Shown here piece after piece: positions 25,267 through 33,722 of a stretch of 64,000 bases of DNA. Each line of letters starts with the position of its first letter. The first letter of the stretch is position 1. A program made the translations under genes and the position numbers. The DNA is from Streptomyces sp. NBC_01723 (GTDB lineage: Bacteria; Actinomycetota; Actinomycetes; Streptomycetales; Streptomycetaceae). The DNA is taken from positions 5,506,001-5,570,000 of the forward strand of contig NZ_CP109171.1 of the NCBI RefSeq assembly GCF_036246005.1, given 5' to 3'. The notes beneath the pieces were generated by a model, which was not told where the DNA came from, did no database searches, and worked only from the letters and a program-made list of their open reading frames with translations.

Positions 25267-25287
25267 ATGTTCCTCCTCTTGGCATAG
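25267..25287 (+). CDS. Possible leaderless uORF (six-residue leader peptide MFLLLA)
   Basis: ATG TTC CTC CTC TTG GCA TAG directly follows a -10 box, so its start codon would be at or near the 5' end of the transcript. It precedes a hairpin (25298-25329) and the MFS transporter gene. Very short leaders in this position can couple translation or ribosome stalling to downstream expression. There is no direct evidence of translation here. Confidence 0.4.
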   Translation: MFLLLA

Positions 25288-25297
25288 GGCCCGCCCC

Positions 25298-25329
25298 GCG
25301 CGCGACCGCCGCATCCGGCCGTCGCGCGC
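25298..25329 (+). promoter_or_regulatory. Leader hairpin between uORF and MFS gene
   Basis: GCGCGCGAC (25298-25306) pairs perfectly with GTCGCGCGC (25321-25329) across a 14-nt loop. It lies 10 bp after the uORF stop and 42 bp before the MFS start, where it could act as an attenuator. Confidence 0.45.
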
Positions 25330-25371
25330 CTCGGCGTCCCCCAGTTGCCTCCCCGCAGAGGAACCCTTCGC

Positions 25372-26667
25372 GTGTCCACGCCCTTTCCGCGGCCCTCGTA
25401 CGCCGCCGTGCTCCGTGTCCCTCATGCCCGCCGTACCTTCGCGGCCGCCCTCGTCGGCCGGCTCTCGTACGGCACGGTCTCCCTCTCCCTGATGCTCGCC
25501 CTGACCCGGTCCACCGGGTCGTACGCCGTGGCCGGCCTGGTCATGGCGCTCTTCGGCGCGACGAGTGTCCTCCTGTCCCCCTACCGCGCCGGCCTGGTCG
25601 ACCGGCACGGCCCGCGCCGGGCCCTGCTCCCCATGGCCCTGCTGTACGCCGTCCTGCTCTGCGTGACGGCGGCGGCCTGCTGGCGCCCGGGTGTGCCCGC
25701 GGCCGTGCTCGCCCTGACCGCCGCGTTCGCGGGTGCCTGCACACCGCCGCTCGGGCCCTCGATGCGGGCGGTGTGGGCCGGCATGCTCCCCGATCGCGCC
25801 ATGCTGCAGCGCGCCTACAGCCTGGACGGAGTCGCCGAGGAACTGCTCTTCGTCTCGGGACCGCTGCTGGTCGGCGTGGTGGTCGGCGTCGCCCCGCCCG
25901 CCGTCGGCGTCGTGCTGAGCGCGGTGCTGGTGGCGGTGGGCACCCTCGGCTTCGTCACATCGCCGGCGGCGGACCGCCCGCGGGCGGCGGAGCGGGAGAA
26001 GGACGCTACTCCGGCCCGGCGCGGGCGAGGCGGAGCCGGACAGGGGCGGGCCCTGCTGCAACCGGTCCTCGTCGCCGCGGGGGTCGGCGTCTCGGTGAGC
26101 GCCGTCGACCTCCTCGCCGTCGCCTACGCGGTCCAGCGCGACCTCGGGGGCTCCGCCGTCGCCTGGGTGCTCGCGGCTCTGTCGGCGGGCAGTGCGGTCG
26201 GCGGCCTGCTGAACGGCGCCATCACCTGGACCTCGTCCGCCCGCGCCCGGCTGCCGTTCCTCGCGGCCGGTCTCGGCGTGAGCCTGGCCGCCGCCGGTCT
26301 CGCCCCGGGCGTCGGCACGCTGATCGCGGCCGTCGCCTGCGCGGGGCTCTTCGTGGCACCGGCGCTCACGACGGCGTACCTGATCGCCGACGAGAGCGCC
26401 GCGCCCGGCTTCCGGACCCGGGCGGGCGCCTGGTGCAACACGGCCGTGAACGCCGGCATGTCCGCCGGCGCCGCCGCGGTGGGCCTGCTGGTGGAACGGC
26501 TGCCGCTGCCGGTGTGCTTCGCGGTGGCCGGCGCGGTCGCGGTGGCGGCGGCGCTGGTGCCGGGGCGCCGCCGCGAAGCGTCCGCGGGGTCGGCCGGGCC
26601 GGTCAGTCGTCGTCCGAGCCCGAGTCGTCCGAGCCGGAGTCGTCCGAGTCCGAGCGGTCGGCCGTGA
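25372..26667 (+). CDS. MFS transporter
   Basis: A 431-residue major-facilitator permease with about twelve hydrophobic segments. The motif-A-like loop DRHGPRRAL lies between spans 2 and 3. The GTG at 25372 has AGAGGAA eight bases upstream. The substrate is unknown, and drug or metabolite efflux is only a guess. The last ~20 residues are a low-complexity Ser/Pro/Arg tail. They lie antisense to the 3' end of the convergent PepSY gene, a 65-bp overlap, and look like stop-codon drift into that gene. Confidence 0.85.
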   Translation: MSTPFPRPSYAAVLRVPHARRTFAAALVGRLSYGTVSLSLMLALTRSTGSYAVAGLVMALFGATSVLLSPYRAGLVDRHGPRRALLPMALLYAVLLCVTAAACWRPGVPAAVLALTAAFAGACTPPLGPSMRAVWAGMLPDRAMLQRAYSLDGVAEELLFVSGPLLVGVVVGVAPPAVGVVLSAVLVAVGTLGFVTSPAADRPRAAEREKDATPARRGRGGAGQGRALLQPVLVAAGVGVSVSAVDLLAVAYAVQRDLGGSAVAWVLAALSAGSAVGGLLNGAITWTSSARARLPFLAAGLGVSLAAAGLAPGVGTLIAAVACAGLFVAPALTTAYLIADESAAPGFRTRAGAWCNTAVNAGMSAGAAAVGLLVERLPLPVCFAVAGAVAVAAALVPGRRREASAGSAGPVSRRPSPSRPSRSRPSPSGRP

Positions 26668-27322
26668 CCTTGCCGGTCTTCGGGTCGACCCGCCAGTCCT
26701 GCTCGCCCTTGCCGTCGGCACGGGTCTCGACCTCCCAGGCGGCCGGGCCGTCGTCGCCGTCGTCGTCCAGGTCCACGGAGGTCACCGTGGACTTGCCGGC
26801 CGCGGCCCGCGCCGCCTCGGCCGCGCTGACGGAAGTGCCCTCGAGGGCGGCCCGCGCCTCGGCCGTGTCGTCCTCGTCGGCGTCCTTGTGGGAGCCGAGG
26901 ACCTTGCCGGAGGCCGGGTCGATCCGGACGCTGTGCCAGGTGCCGTCGCCGGAGAGGACGTCGACCTCCCAGGCGGCACGCTCACGGCGGTCGTCGCCGT
27001 CGTCCGCGTCGTCGTCCGCGTCGTCCAGCTCGGCGGAGACGGCGGTGCCCGGCGTGTCCCGCAGGGCGGCGGCGATGGCGTCGGCCGCCGTCACCTCGGC
27101 GGAGGACGCGCGGGCGGCGTCGTCGTGGTCGTCGCGGTCGTCCGCCGAGTCGTCGTCGTGGTCGTCGGACTCGTCCCGGACGCCACCGTCGTCCGACACG
27201 CTCACGTCCGCCCGGGGCGTCGTGCTCCGGCCGTCGTCGCCCGTGGTCGCGAGGGCCGTCGCCGTACCCCCTCCGATCAGTGCGGCGGCGGTGACGGCGG
27301 CGATGACGATGTTGCGCCTCAT
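26603..27322 (-). CDS. Secreted acidic protein with two PepSY domains
   Basis: A 239-residue exported protein. Signal peptide: MRRNIVIAAVTAAALIGGG. An Asp/Glu/His-rich linker follows (runs such as DESDDHDDDSADDRDDHDD), then two PepSY-like repeats, each with the pattern AWEVDVL...DPASGKVL (about 75-145 and 150-225), and a C-terminal SDDSGSDD tail. PepSY domains are associated with protease inhibition or cell-surface sensing. GGGAGGAA precedes the ATG at 27322. It is divergent from an OmpR/HK pair that it may report to or be regulated by. Confidence 0.85.
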   Translation of the reverse strand: MRRNIVIAAVTAAALIGGGTATALATTGDDGRSTTPRADVSVSDDGGVRDESDDHDDDSADDRDDHDDAARASSAEVTAADAIAAALRDTPGTAVSAELDDADDDADDGDDRRERAAWEVDVLSGDGTWHSVRIDPASGKVLGSHKDADEDDTAEARAALEGTSVSAAEAARAAAGKSTVTSVDLDDDGDDGPAAWEVETRADGKGEQDWRVDPKTGKVTADRSDSDDSGSDDSGSDDD

Positions 27323-27400
27323 GCTGGTTCCTCCCGAGTCGTCCAGAGTGCTGTCGCTTTCCGACCTCTGCACTGTCGCGGACCGACGCTGAGCCGAAGC

Positions 27401-27425
27401 TGAAGCCTCCTGAAGGGATCTTCAG
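27401..27425 (+). promoter_or_regulatory. Candidate OmpR-type binding site
   Basis: TGAAGC at 27401 and TGAAGG at 27411 are direct half-sites spaced by exactly 10 bp, with an inverted CTTCAG at 27420-27425. They lie in the divergent region between the PepSY gene and the response-regulator gene, where an OmpR-family protein could control both. Confidence 0.4.
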
Positions 27426-27448
27426 CCGCCCTTTGCCACTCTTTACGC

Positions 27449-28171
27449 ATGCACCCACCCGTCGCCCACCACCACCCTGCTCGAGGCGCTTCGCGCCGCC
27501 CCTCTCGACTCTTGATCGTGGAGGACGAGAAGCGGTTGGCCCTGTCGCTCGCGAGGGGCCTCACCGCCGAGGGGTACGCCGTGGACGTCGTCCACGACGG
27601 CATGGAGGGCCTGCACCGGGCCGGCGAGGGCGACTACGACCTCGTCATCCTCGACATCATGCTGCCCGGCCTCAACGGCTACCGGGTCTGCGCCGCCCTG
27701 CGCGCCGCCGGCCACGAGGTGCCGATCCTGATGCTCACCGCCAAGGACGGCGAGTACGACGAGGCGGAGGGCCTGGACACGGGCGCGGACGACTACCTCA
27801 CCAAGCCCTTCTCGTACGTCGTCCTGGTCGCCCGGGTGAAGGCGCTGCTGCGGCGGCGCGCGCAGGGCGGCGGGGCCTCGCCCGTGCACGTCCACGGCGA
27901 CCTGAAGGTCGACACCGCCGCCCGCCGGGTCTTCCTCGGCGAGGACGAGGTCACCCTCACCGCGAAGGAGTTCGCGGTCCTGGAGCAGCTCGTGGTGCGG
28001 GCCGGACAGGTCGTGTCCAAGGCGGAGATCCTGGAGCACGTCTGGGACTTCGCCTACGACGGCGACCCGAACATCGTCGAGGTGTACGTCAGCGCCCTGC
28101 GGCGCAAGCTGCGCGCCGGGCTCATCCGGACCGTGCGCGGCGCCGGGTACCGCCTGGACGGCGGGCGATGA
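27449..28171 (+). CDS. OmpR/PhoB-family response regulator
   Basis: A 240-residue two-component regulator. The receiver holds the acidic IVEDE and phospho-acceptor Asp69 in LVILDIMLPGLNGY, then LMLTAKDG and the YLTKPFS lysine. The winged-helix effector domain ends in VRGAGYRL. An N-terminal His/Pro/Arg-rich extension of ~19 residues precedes the first strand. No ribosome-binding site is seen before the ATG at 27449. The stop overlaps the kinase start (ATGA). Confidence 0.92.
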   Translation: MHPPVAHHHPARGASRRPSRLLIVEDEKRLALSLARGLTAEGYAVDVVHDGMEGLHRAGEGDYDLVILDIMLPGLNGYRVCAALRAAGHEVPILMLTAKDGEYDEAEGLDTGADDYLTKPFSYVVLVARVKALLRRRAQGGGASPVHVHGDLKVDTAARRVFLGEDEVTLTAKEFAVLEQLVVRAGQVVSKAEILEHVWDFAYDGDPNIVEVYVSALRRKLRAGLIRTVRGAGYRLDGGR

Positions 28172-29601
28172 GCCGCCTCTTCGGCTCGGTCCGCGCCCGC
28201 GCCACGCTCGCCGCGACCCTGGTGGTCGCCGTCGCCCTCGTCGCGGCCGGCGCCGCCGTCCTGCTCTCCCTGCGCTCCAATCTGCTCGGCGAGGCCGGCA
28301 CCCAGGCCGAACGCTCCGCGCGGGACGTCGCCACCGAGCTGGCGGTCGGGACGCCGTACGCCGACCTGTCGCTGGACGTGGACGACCGCCCGGTGCAGGT
28401 GGTCGACGAGGACGGCACGCTGGTCGCCGCCAGTGACGACCTGGAGCGGATCACCGGCACCGGCGTCGAGACGGTCAAGCCGCGGCCGGCCGCCTCGCCC
28501 GACGGCACCGACGGCACGGACGACGGGGACGACGATGACGACGCGGGCGAGCCGCTCGAAGCGGGGGAGATCGGCGAACGGACCACCGTCAGCGACGGTT
28601 CGGCGACCATCGACGGCGACACCGAGGACTACCGCTTCGCCGCCGTCCCCGTGAAGACCGAGGACCGGGGCCGCCTCACCGTCTACGCCGGGGCCCCGCT
28701 CTCCGCCGAGCACGGCGCCGTGAACACCGCGCTGACCGTCATGCTGATCGGCTTCCCGGTGCTGCTCGCGGTCGTCGGGTGGGTGACCTGGCTGGTGACC
28801 CGGCGCGCGCTGCGTCCGGTGGAGGGCATCCGGCGGGAGATGGCCGCGATCACCGCCAGCGAGGACCTGGCCCGCCGCGTCCCGGTGCCCGGCACCCACG
28901 ACGAGGTGGCCAGGCTCGCCTCGACCACGAACGAGACGCTGGCCGCGCTGCAGACCTCCGTGGAGCGGCAGCGGCGGTTCGTCGCCGACGCCTCGCACGA
29001 GCTGCGCAGCCCGATCGCCTCGCTGCGCACCCAGCTGGAGGTGGCCGCCGCCCATCCCGAGCTGCTGGACCTGGACGGCGCGGTGGAGGACACCGTACGG
29101 CTCCAGCACCTCGCCGCCGACCTGTTGCTGCTGGCCCGGCTGGACGCGGGGGAGCGGCCCGCCGACGCGCGGGTCGACCTCGCGGCGCTGGCGCGGGAGG
29201 AGGCCGGAGGACGGGCCGGGGTGAGCGTGCGGGAGGGCGCCGGGGTCGCCGGCGGGGTGACGGTGGCCGGCTCGCGCGGGCAGCTGGGCCGGGTGCTGGC
29301 CAATCTGCTCGACAACGCCCAGCGGCACGCCCGCTCGGCGGTGGAGGTGTCCGTGCGCAGGGACGGCGACCTGGCCGTGGTCGGGGTGGCCGACGACGGG
29401 GAGGGGGTGCCGAAGGCCGACCGGGAGCGGATCTTCGAACGGTTCGTACGGCTCGACGCCGCCCGCAGCCGCGACGACGGCGGGGCGGGTCTCGGGCTGG
29501 CCATCGCCCGCGACGTCGCCGTGCGGCACGGTGGCACGCTCACCGTGCACGACGCACCGGCAGGCGGTGCCCTGTTCGAGCTCCGCCTGCCGGCCGCCTA
29601 G
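28168..29601 (+). CDS. Sensor histidine kinase (HAMP, HisKA, HATPase_c)
   Basis: A 477-residue kinase that is the partner of the regulator encoded just upstream (ATGA overlap at 28168). Membrane spans at about 9-31 and 188-210 enclose an extracellular sensor with a strongly acidic stretch (GTDDGDDDDDAGE). HAMP follows, then the H-box VADASHELRSPIASLR, the N-box LLDNAQRHA, DDGEGVP and GAGLGLAIARDV. The acidic sensor and the acidic, PepSY-containing product of the divergent gene suggest a cation or cell-envelope signal. That link is inference. Confidence 0.92.
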   Translation: MSRLFGSVRARATLAATLVVAVALVAAGAAVLLSLRSNLLGEAGTQAERSARDVATELAVGTPYADLSLDVDDRPVQVVDEDGTLVAASDDLERITGTGVETVKPRPAASPDGTDGTDDGDDDDDAGEPLEAGEIGERTTVSDGSATIDGDTEDYRFAAVPVKTEDRGRLTVYAGAPLSAEHGAVNTALTVMLIGFPVLLAVVGWVTWLVTRRALRPVEGIRREMAAITASEDLARRVPVPGTHDEVARLASTTNETLAALQTSVERQRRFVADASHELRSPIASLRTQLEVAAAHPELLDLDGAVEDTVRLQHLAADLLLLARLDAGERPADARVDLAALAREEAGGRAGVSVREGAGVAGGVTVAGSRGQLGRVLANLLDNAQRHARSAVEVSVRRDGDLAVVGVADDGEGVPKADRERIFERFVRLDAARSRDDGGAGLGLAIARDVAVRHGGTLTVHDAPAGGALFELRLPAA

Positions 29602-29613
29602 ATCAGGGCTGGA

Positions 29614-30090
29614 TCAGGAACGTCCGCGCTGTCCGCGCAGGTGTTCCGCGATGGGTTTGAGTGCCTTGTCCAGTTCGGTCAGGGTCTCGGGGGCCAGCAG
29701 GTCGATGAAGTGTCTGCGGACGGAGGCCACGTGGTGCGGCGCGACCTTCCGCATGGTCTCCATGCCGTGCTCGGTGAGGACGGCGTAGAGGCCGCGGCGG
29801 TCGGACTCGCAGTTCTCCCTACGGACCAGGTCCGCGTTCTCCATGCGCGTGATCTGGTGGGAGAGGCGGCTCTTGGACTGCATCGTGGCGGTGGCCAGGT
29901 CGCTCATCCGCATGCGGTCGCCCTCCGACTCGGAGAGGTTCACCAGGATCTCGTAGTCGTTCATTGTCAGGCCGAACGGCTGCAGGTCCTTCTCTAGCTG
30001 GTGCGTCAACAGCCTGTTGACCTCCAGGTGGGTGCGCCAAGCACACTGCTCCGTATCGGTCAGCCAGCGGGTGGCCGTCTCGGTCTCCAT
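29614..30090 (-). CDS. MarR-family transcriptional regulator
   Basis: A 158-residue winged-helix regulator. The DNA-binding part is MSDLATATMQSKSRLSHQIT followed by the wing NCESDRRGLYAVLTEHG. It is convergent with the histidine kinase gene (12 bp apart) and downstream of the AIM24 genes on the same strand. The AT-rich upstream stretch 30091-30120 probably contains its promoter and its own operator. Its targets are unknown. Confidence 0.88.
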   Translation of the reverse strand: METETATRWLTDTEQCAWRTHLEVNRLLTHQLEKDLQPFGLTMNDYEILVNLSESEGDRMRMSDLATATMQSKSRLSHQITRMENADLVRRENCESDRRGLYAVLTEHGMETMRKVAPHHVASVRRHFIDLLAPETLTELDKALKPIAEHLRGQRGRS

Positions 30091-30191
30091 GAATGAAGTC
30101 TACCTAAAAAGTTGAAAGGCGAACTAGTGAGGGGTTTTCCGTGACGGTGACGGTGCGCACGCGTTCGATGTCACACTCCGCAGATTACCGC

Positions 30192-30968
30192 TCACAGCCC
30201 GAAGCGGCGCTGGAGGTCCCCCAGCTGTCCGGGAAGCCCCGGTACCCCGGAACGCCCTCCGTGCGCTCCCGGAGACCCGCCGCCGGGCACCCCCGCCTGC
30301 TGCGGCGGAGCCCCCGTGACCTGCTCCGCCATCAGCGCCTCGCTCGACTGCAGCAGCACCGTCCCCGCTCCCACGAACTCGAACTGGTGCTCCTCCCCGG
30401 AGGCCCCGCCGAGCCCCGTCATCGCACGTAGACCGCCCATCAGGCCGGTCATGTACCCGTGGTCGTAGTGATGGCACGGGGACGGGCAGTCGGCCCAGCC
30501 GACCAGGGCCTGCGGGTCGACCCGGATCGGCGGTTCCATGAACACCACCGGACCGTTCGACGCGGCCACGAACTTTCCGGTTCCGATCAGCGTCAGAAAA
30601 CCCGGCACGATCGACTGCTTCAGCGCGAGACTTGGCTGAAAAGCGAGCAGGTTGCCGGAGCGAATGGTCAGGTTGCCGTCCTCGAGGTCGTACGAATTCA
30701 CGTCGAAGGCCCGGTCGGCGAGGAGCATCTTGCCCGAACCCTCGGCCACGACCCAGTCGCTCGCGTGCAGTGGCGAATGGAACGACGTACGCACCAGACG
30801 GTCCAGCCGGCCGTGCCCGACGCCGTTGAAATCGATCGTCCCGTAGTAGGCGATCATCTTCCCCTTCTGCAGGAACCACTGACCGCCCTTCAGCTCCACG
30901 CAGAAGGTGTACGCGTTCACGTTGTCGTCGGCCGGCAGAGTCGACGGGTCGTGGTGGACCGTGCTCAA
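30192..30968 (-). CDS. AIM24-family protein 1
   Basis: A 258-residue TRAP-like/AIM24 beta-sandwich protein, the last and largest of three tandem paralogues. The repetitive pattern GKMIAYYG, GSGKMLLADR and TIRSGNLLAF is typical, followed by a GVPGGGSPG-rich C-terminus. The start is a TTG at 30968 that overlaps the stop of the preceding paralogue (TTGA), with GGAGGAG six to eight bases upstream. A Cys/His pair, CPSPCHH, is unusual among the three. Its function is unknown. Confidence 0.8.
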   Translation of the reverse strand: MSTVHHDPSTLPADDNVNAYTFCVELKGGQWFLQKGKMIAYYGTIDFNGVGHGRLDRLVRTSFHSPLHASDWVVAEGSGKMLLADRAFDVNSYDLEDGNLTIRSGNLLAFQPSLALKQSIVPGFLTLIGTGKFVAASNGPVVFMEPPIRVDPQALVGWADCPSPCHHYDHGYMTGLMGGLRAMTGLGGASGEEHQFEFVGAGTVLLQSSEALMAEQVTGAPPQQAGVPGGGSPGAHGGRSGVPGLPGQLGDLQRRFGL

Positions 30969-31615
30969 AGCTTCTCCTCCGACGCCTGGACGAACACCGT
31001 GCCGCTGCCGCTCAGCTCCAGCTGGAACGCCTCGCCCGAGCCGCGCCCCACCATGTCCCGCCAGCCCATGGCGGTGGACAGCTTGTTGCGCACGTCGCCG
31101 TGGTGGGCGACGTACGCCTGGGGGTCGACGCGCACCGGCCGCTGCGGGGTGATCGGGACCTCGAAGACACCGCCGTGGGCCATCACGGCCACCGAGCCGT
31201 GGCCCTTCAGCGTCGTGGTGAACAGCCCCTGCCCGCTGACCTGCCCGCGCACCATGCCCATGACGCCGCCCTGGGAGCCCAGGAACACCGTGCCCTGCTC
31301 CAGGGTGCCCTCGAAGGCGAGGAGGCGGTCCGCCTCGACGTACAGGGTGTCGCCGGCGAGGTTGATCACCTGGACGTGGTGGCCGCCGTGCCCGAAGAGG
31401 ACCGTGCCGCTGCCCTCCACGGTCATCAGCGGGGTGTCCTCGTTCGCCACCCGGCGGCCGATCATCGACATGACGCCGCCCTGGCCGCCCCGCAGATTGG
31501 GGGTGAAGGACACCTCGCCCCGGTACGCGAGCATGGCACCGCGCTGACTGAACAGCCGCTGCCCGGGCGCCACGGTGGCCTGCACCATCTTGTGGTTGAT
31601 CTCCTGGAAGGCCAT
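30965..31615 (-). CDS. AIM24-family protein 2
   Basis: A 216-residue AIM24-type protein without signal peptide or membrane span. The core repeats LAYRGEVSFTPNLRGG, GSGTVLFGHGGHH and GRGSGEAFQLEL match its neighbours. The ATG at 31615 lies after GGGGGA at the end of paralogue 3, so the three are probably one operon. The family has a role in mitochondrial organisation in yeast; the bacterial role is unknown to me. Confidence 0.84.
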   Translation of the reverse strand: MAFQEINHKMVQATVAPGQRLFSQRGAMLAYRGEVSFTPNLRGGQGGVMSMIGRRVANEDTPLMTVEGSGTVLFGHGGHHVQVINLAGDTLYVEADRLLAFEGTLEQGTVFLGSQGGVMGMVRGQVSGQGLFTTTLKGHGSVAVMAHGGVFEVPITPQRPVRVDPQAYVAHHGDVRNKLSTAMGWRDMVGRGSGEAFQLELSGSGTVFVQASEEKL

Positions 31616-31617
31616 CG

Positions 31618-32250
31618 TCAGACATCCCCCGCGATCGTGTTCCGCTCGCTCGGCTGCACGTACACCAGTCCGTCGCCCTCGAAGCGGATCTGGAACGCCT
31701 CGCCGCCGCCCTCCCCGAGCAGGGTGCGGAAGGTCACACCCGACTGGAAGGACTGCCGCAGGTTCCCCTGGTGCGCCACGTACGCCCCCGGGTCGACGGT
31801 CAGCGGGTACTGCGCGCTGACCCGCAGCGCCACCGCCGGGCCGTCCGACATGATCGCCACCTGCCCGTGCCCCTCGACGGTCGTGGTGAACAGCCCGTTG
31901 CCCTGCGAGGCGCCGCGCGTCCCCGTGAAGCTGGTGCCGGTGCGCAGTCCGGCGTCCGCCGCCAGGAAGTTGCTCGACTCGACGTACAGCTTGTCGCCCT
32001 GGAGACCCACGAGGTTGATCTCCGAGGCCCGGTCCGCGAACCAGCAGGTCCCCTGCCCCCTCACCTCCATCACCGTCATCTGCTCGCCGGTGATCCGCCG
32101 GGTCACCATCCCCCGGATGCCCTCACCGCCACCGCTCAGCTTCTTGAAGGCCATCTCCCCGTCGTACGCGACCATCGAGCCGTTCTTCGCCTTCACGGCA
32201 TCTCCGGTCATGTCGACGGCGAGTACCTTGCTTCCTTGAAGTCGGAACAT
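31618..32250 (-). CDS. AIM24-family protein 3
   Basis: First gene of the AIM24 trio, 210 residues. Motifs [29 protein letters not shown] and [12 protein letters not shown] align with paralogue 2. I chose the ATG at 32250 ([13 protein letters not shown]), because upstream in-frame residues to 32334 are Arg-rich and unlike the family. No strong ribosome-binding site is seen, so a leaderless start is possible. It is divergent from the DUF3817 gene at 32421. Confidence 0.83.
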   Translation of the reverse strand: MFRLQGSKVLAVDMTGDAVKAKNGSMVAYDGEMAFKKLSGGGEGIRGMVTRRITGEQMTVMEVRGQGTCWFADRASEINLVGLQGDKLYVESSNFLAADAGLRTGTSFTGTRGASQGNGLFTTTVEGHGQVAIMSDGPAVALRVSAQYPLTVDPGAYVAHQGNLRQSFQSGVTFRTLLGEGGGEAFQIRFEGDGLVYVQPSERNTIAGDV

Positions 32251-32420
32251 CGCCACAAATGCGAAGGTAGCCCGCCGGGTGGGTGCACCGACAGGGATCG
32301 ACCCCCTCACCCGGGCGCGTCGGGGGTTTGCCACAATGGCCGTGCGCTTGTGCGTGCGTTCACAAACCGCCGCCCGGCGGTGCGCCCGAGTACCGATTCC
32401 TCTCCCACCGAAGGTGACCC

Positions 32421-32765
32421 GTGGACCTCAAGACCGCCTCCGCCCTCCGCCGCCTCCGCCTGGTCTCGGGCCCCGAGGCGATCTCCTTCCTGCTCCTGCT
32501 CGTCTGCTCGGTGCTGAAGCGGACCACCGACTTCAACGCGGTGCCCGTGATGGGCGCGGTCCACGGCATCCTCTTCGTCCTCTACGTGCTCTTCTGGGCG
32601 GACGCCTGGAACCGCGCCAAGTGGCCGCTGAAGACCGCCGCCCTCTACTTCGTCCTCTCCGTCCTGCCCACCGGCGGCTTCTTCGCGGAGCGCATGCTCA
32701 AGCGGGAGGCCGAGAGCGCGGTCATCGCCTCCCGCGCCCGCCAGGAAGGGATCGTCGGCGCATGA
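32421..32765 (+). CDS. DUF3817 small membrane protein (copy 1)
   Basis: A 114-residue protein with three hydrophobic segments. Family hallmarks are [35 protein letters not shown] and [11 protein letters not shown]. The start is the GTG at 32421 with AAGG six bases upstream. The stop overlaps the start of the next gene (ATGA). A paralogue lies at 33723. Function unknown. Confidence 0.85.
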   Translation: MDLKTASALRRLRLVSGPEAISFLLLLVCSVLKRTTDFNAVPVMGAVHGILFVLYVLFWADAWNRAKWPLKTAALYFVLSVLPTGGFFAERMLKREAESAVIASRARQEGIVGA

Positions 32766-33055
32766 TCGTCGCCTTCTCCGTGACGCCGCTCGGCGTCGGC
32801 GAGGACGTCGGGGAGTACGTCGCCGACGCCGTCCGGGTGGTCCGCGATTCGGGGCTGCCGAACCGCACCGACGCGATGTTCACCTCCGTCGAGGGCGAGT
32901 GGGACGAGGTCATGGACGTGGTCCGGCGCGCCGTCGCGGCCGTCGAGGCGCGGGCGCCGCGCGTGTCCCTGGTCCTCAAGGCGGACATCCGCCCCGGCGT
33001 GACGGACGGCCTCACGTCGAAGGTGGACACGGTGGAGCGGCACCTCGCCGAGTAG
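32762..33055 (+). CDS. MTH1187-family thiamine-binding protein
   Basis: A 97-residue protein of the YkoF/MTH1187 ferredoxin-like fold (formerly DUF77) that binds thiamine-type ligands. Typical features are the opening strand [11 protein letters not shown], the [11 protein letters not shown] helix and [13 protein letters not shown]. It is translationally coupled to the DUF3817 gene through ATGA at 32762. Its cellular role is unclear. Confidence 0.85.
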   Translation: MIVAFSVTPLGVGEDVGEYVADAVRVVRDSGLPNRTDAMFTSVEGEWDEVMDVVRRAVAAVEARAPRVSLVLKADIRPGVTDGLTSKVDTVERHLAE

Positions 33056-33095
33056 CCGTCCGCCGCGGGCGGTGGTATCGAAGGGCGAGACGGAG

Positions 33096-33124
33096 CTGAC
33101 CGGTATATGACCGGCCGGTAAGGT
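33096..33124 (+). promoter_or_regulatory. Promoter with overlapping palindrome for the MarR gene
   Basis: CTGACC (33096-33101), a 17-bp spacer and TAAGGT (33119-33124) lie eight bases before the GTG at 33133, so the transcript is leaderless. The spacer holds the perfect palindrome ACCGGCCGGT (33110-33119) and a repeated TGACCGG, a likely autoregulatory operator. Confidence 0.6.
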
Positions 33125-33132
33125 CTGGTGCC

Positions 33133-33642
33133 GTGTCCAAGCCCCTCGGTCTCTCCTTCGACCCCATCGCCCGTGCCGACGAACTCTGGAAGCAGCGCTG
33201 GGGCGGCGTGCCCTCGATGTCCGCGATCACCTCGATCATGCGGGCCCACCAGATCCTGCTGGCCGAGGTCGACGCCGTGGTCAAGCCGTACGGGCTGACC
33301 TTCGCGCGCTACGAGGCGCTGGTGCTGCTCACCTTCTCCCAGTCGGGCGAACTGCCGATGTCCAAGATCGGTGAGCGCCTGATGGTGCACCCCACGTCCG
33401 TGACGAACACCGTCGACCGGCTGGTGAGGTCCGGCCTGGTGGACAAGCGCCCCAACCCCAACGACGGCCGGGGCACCCTGGCCTCCATCACCGACCGGGG
33501 CCGCGAGGTGGTCGAGTCCGCCACCCGCGACCTCATGGCGATGGACTTCGGCCTGGGCGCGTACGACGCCGAGGAGTGCGGCGAGATCTTCGCGATGCTC
33601 CGCCCGCTGCGGGTCGCCGCCGGGGACTTCGCCGAGGACTGA
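33133..33642 (+). CDS. MarR-family transcriptional regulator
   Basis: A 169-residue winged-helix repressor. The DNA-binding region is MSKIGERLMVHPTSVTNTVD and the wing is NDGRGTLASITDRGR. It sits between two DUF3817 paralogues, so they are its most obvious targets. The palindrome overlapping its own promoter suggests autoregulation. The GTG start at 33133 is leaderless. Confidence 0.9.
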   Translation: MSKPLGLSFDPIARADELWKQRWGGVPSMSAITSIMRAHQILLAEVDAVVKPYGLTFARYEALVLLTFSQSGELPMSKIGERLMVHPTSVTNTVDRLVRSGLVDKRPNPNDGRGTLASITDRGREVVESATRDLMAMDFGLGAYDAEECGEIFAMLRPLRVAAGDFAED

Positions 33643-33722
33643 GGCGAGGGTCCGGGACAAGCCCGGGCGAGTCGCCGGGGCCGCCCGAAGATCGCGCGAA
33701 ACGGGCGGTTACGCTCGGACGC

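Noticed and set aside
24106..26721. Open frame of ~870 codons on the minus strand across meaB, the heptamer array and the MFS gene
   Set aside because: It reads through the repeat array and antisense of two good genes. The product is Arg/Gly/His-rich low complexity.
30141..30431. Small open frame antisense to the end of AIM24 protein 1
   Set aside because: Basic Pro/Arg-rich translation typical of antisense frames; no conserved motif.
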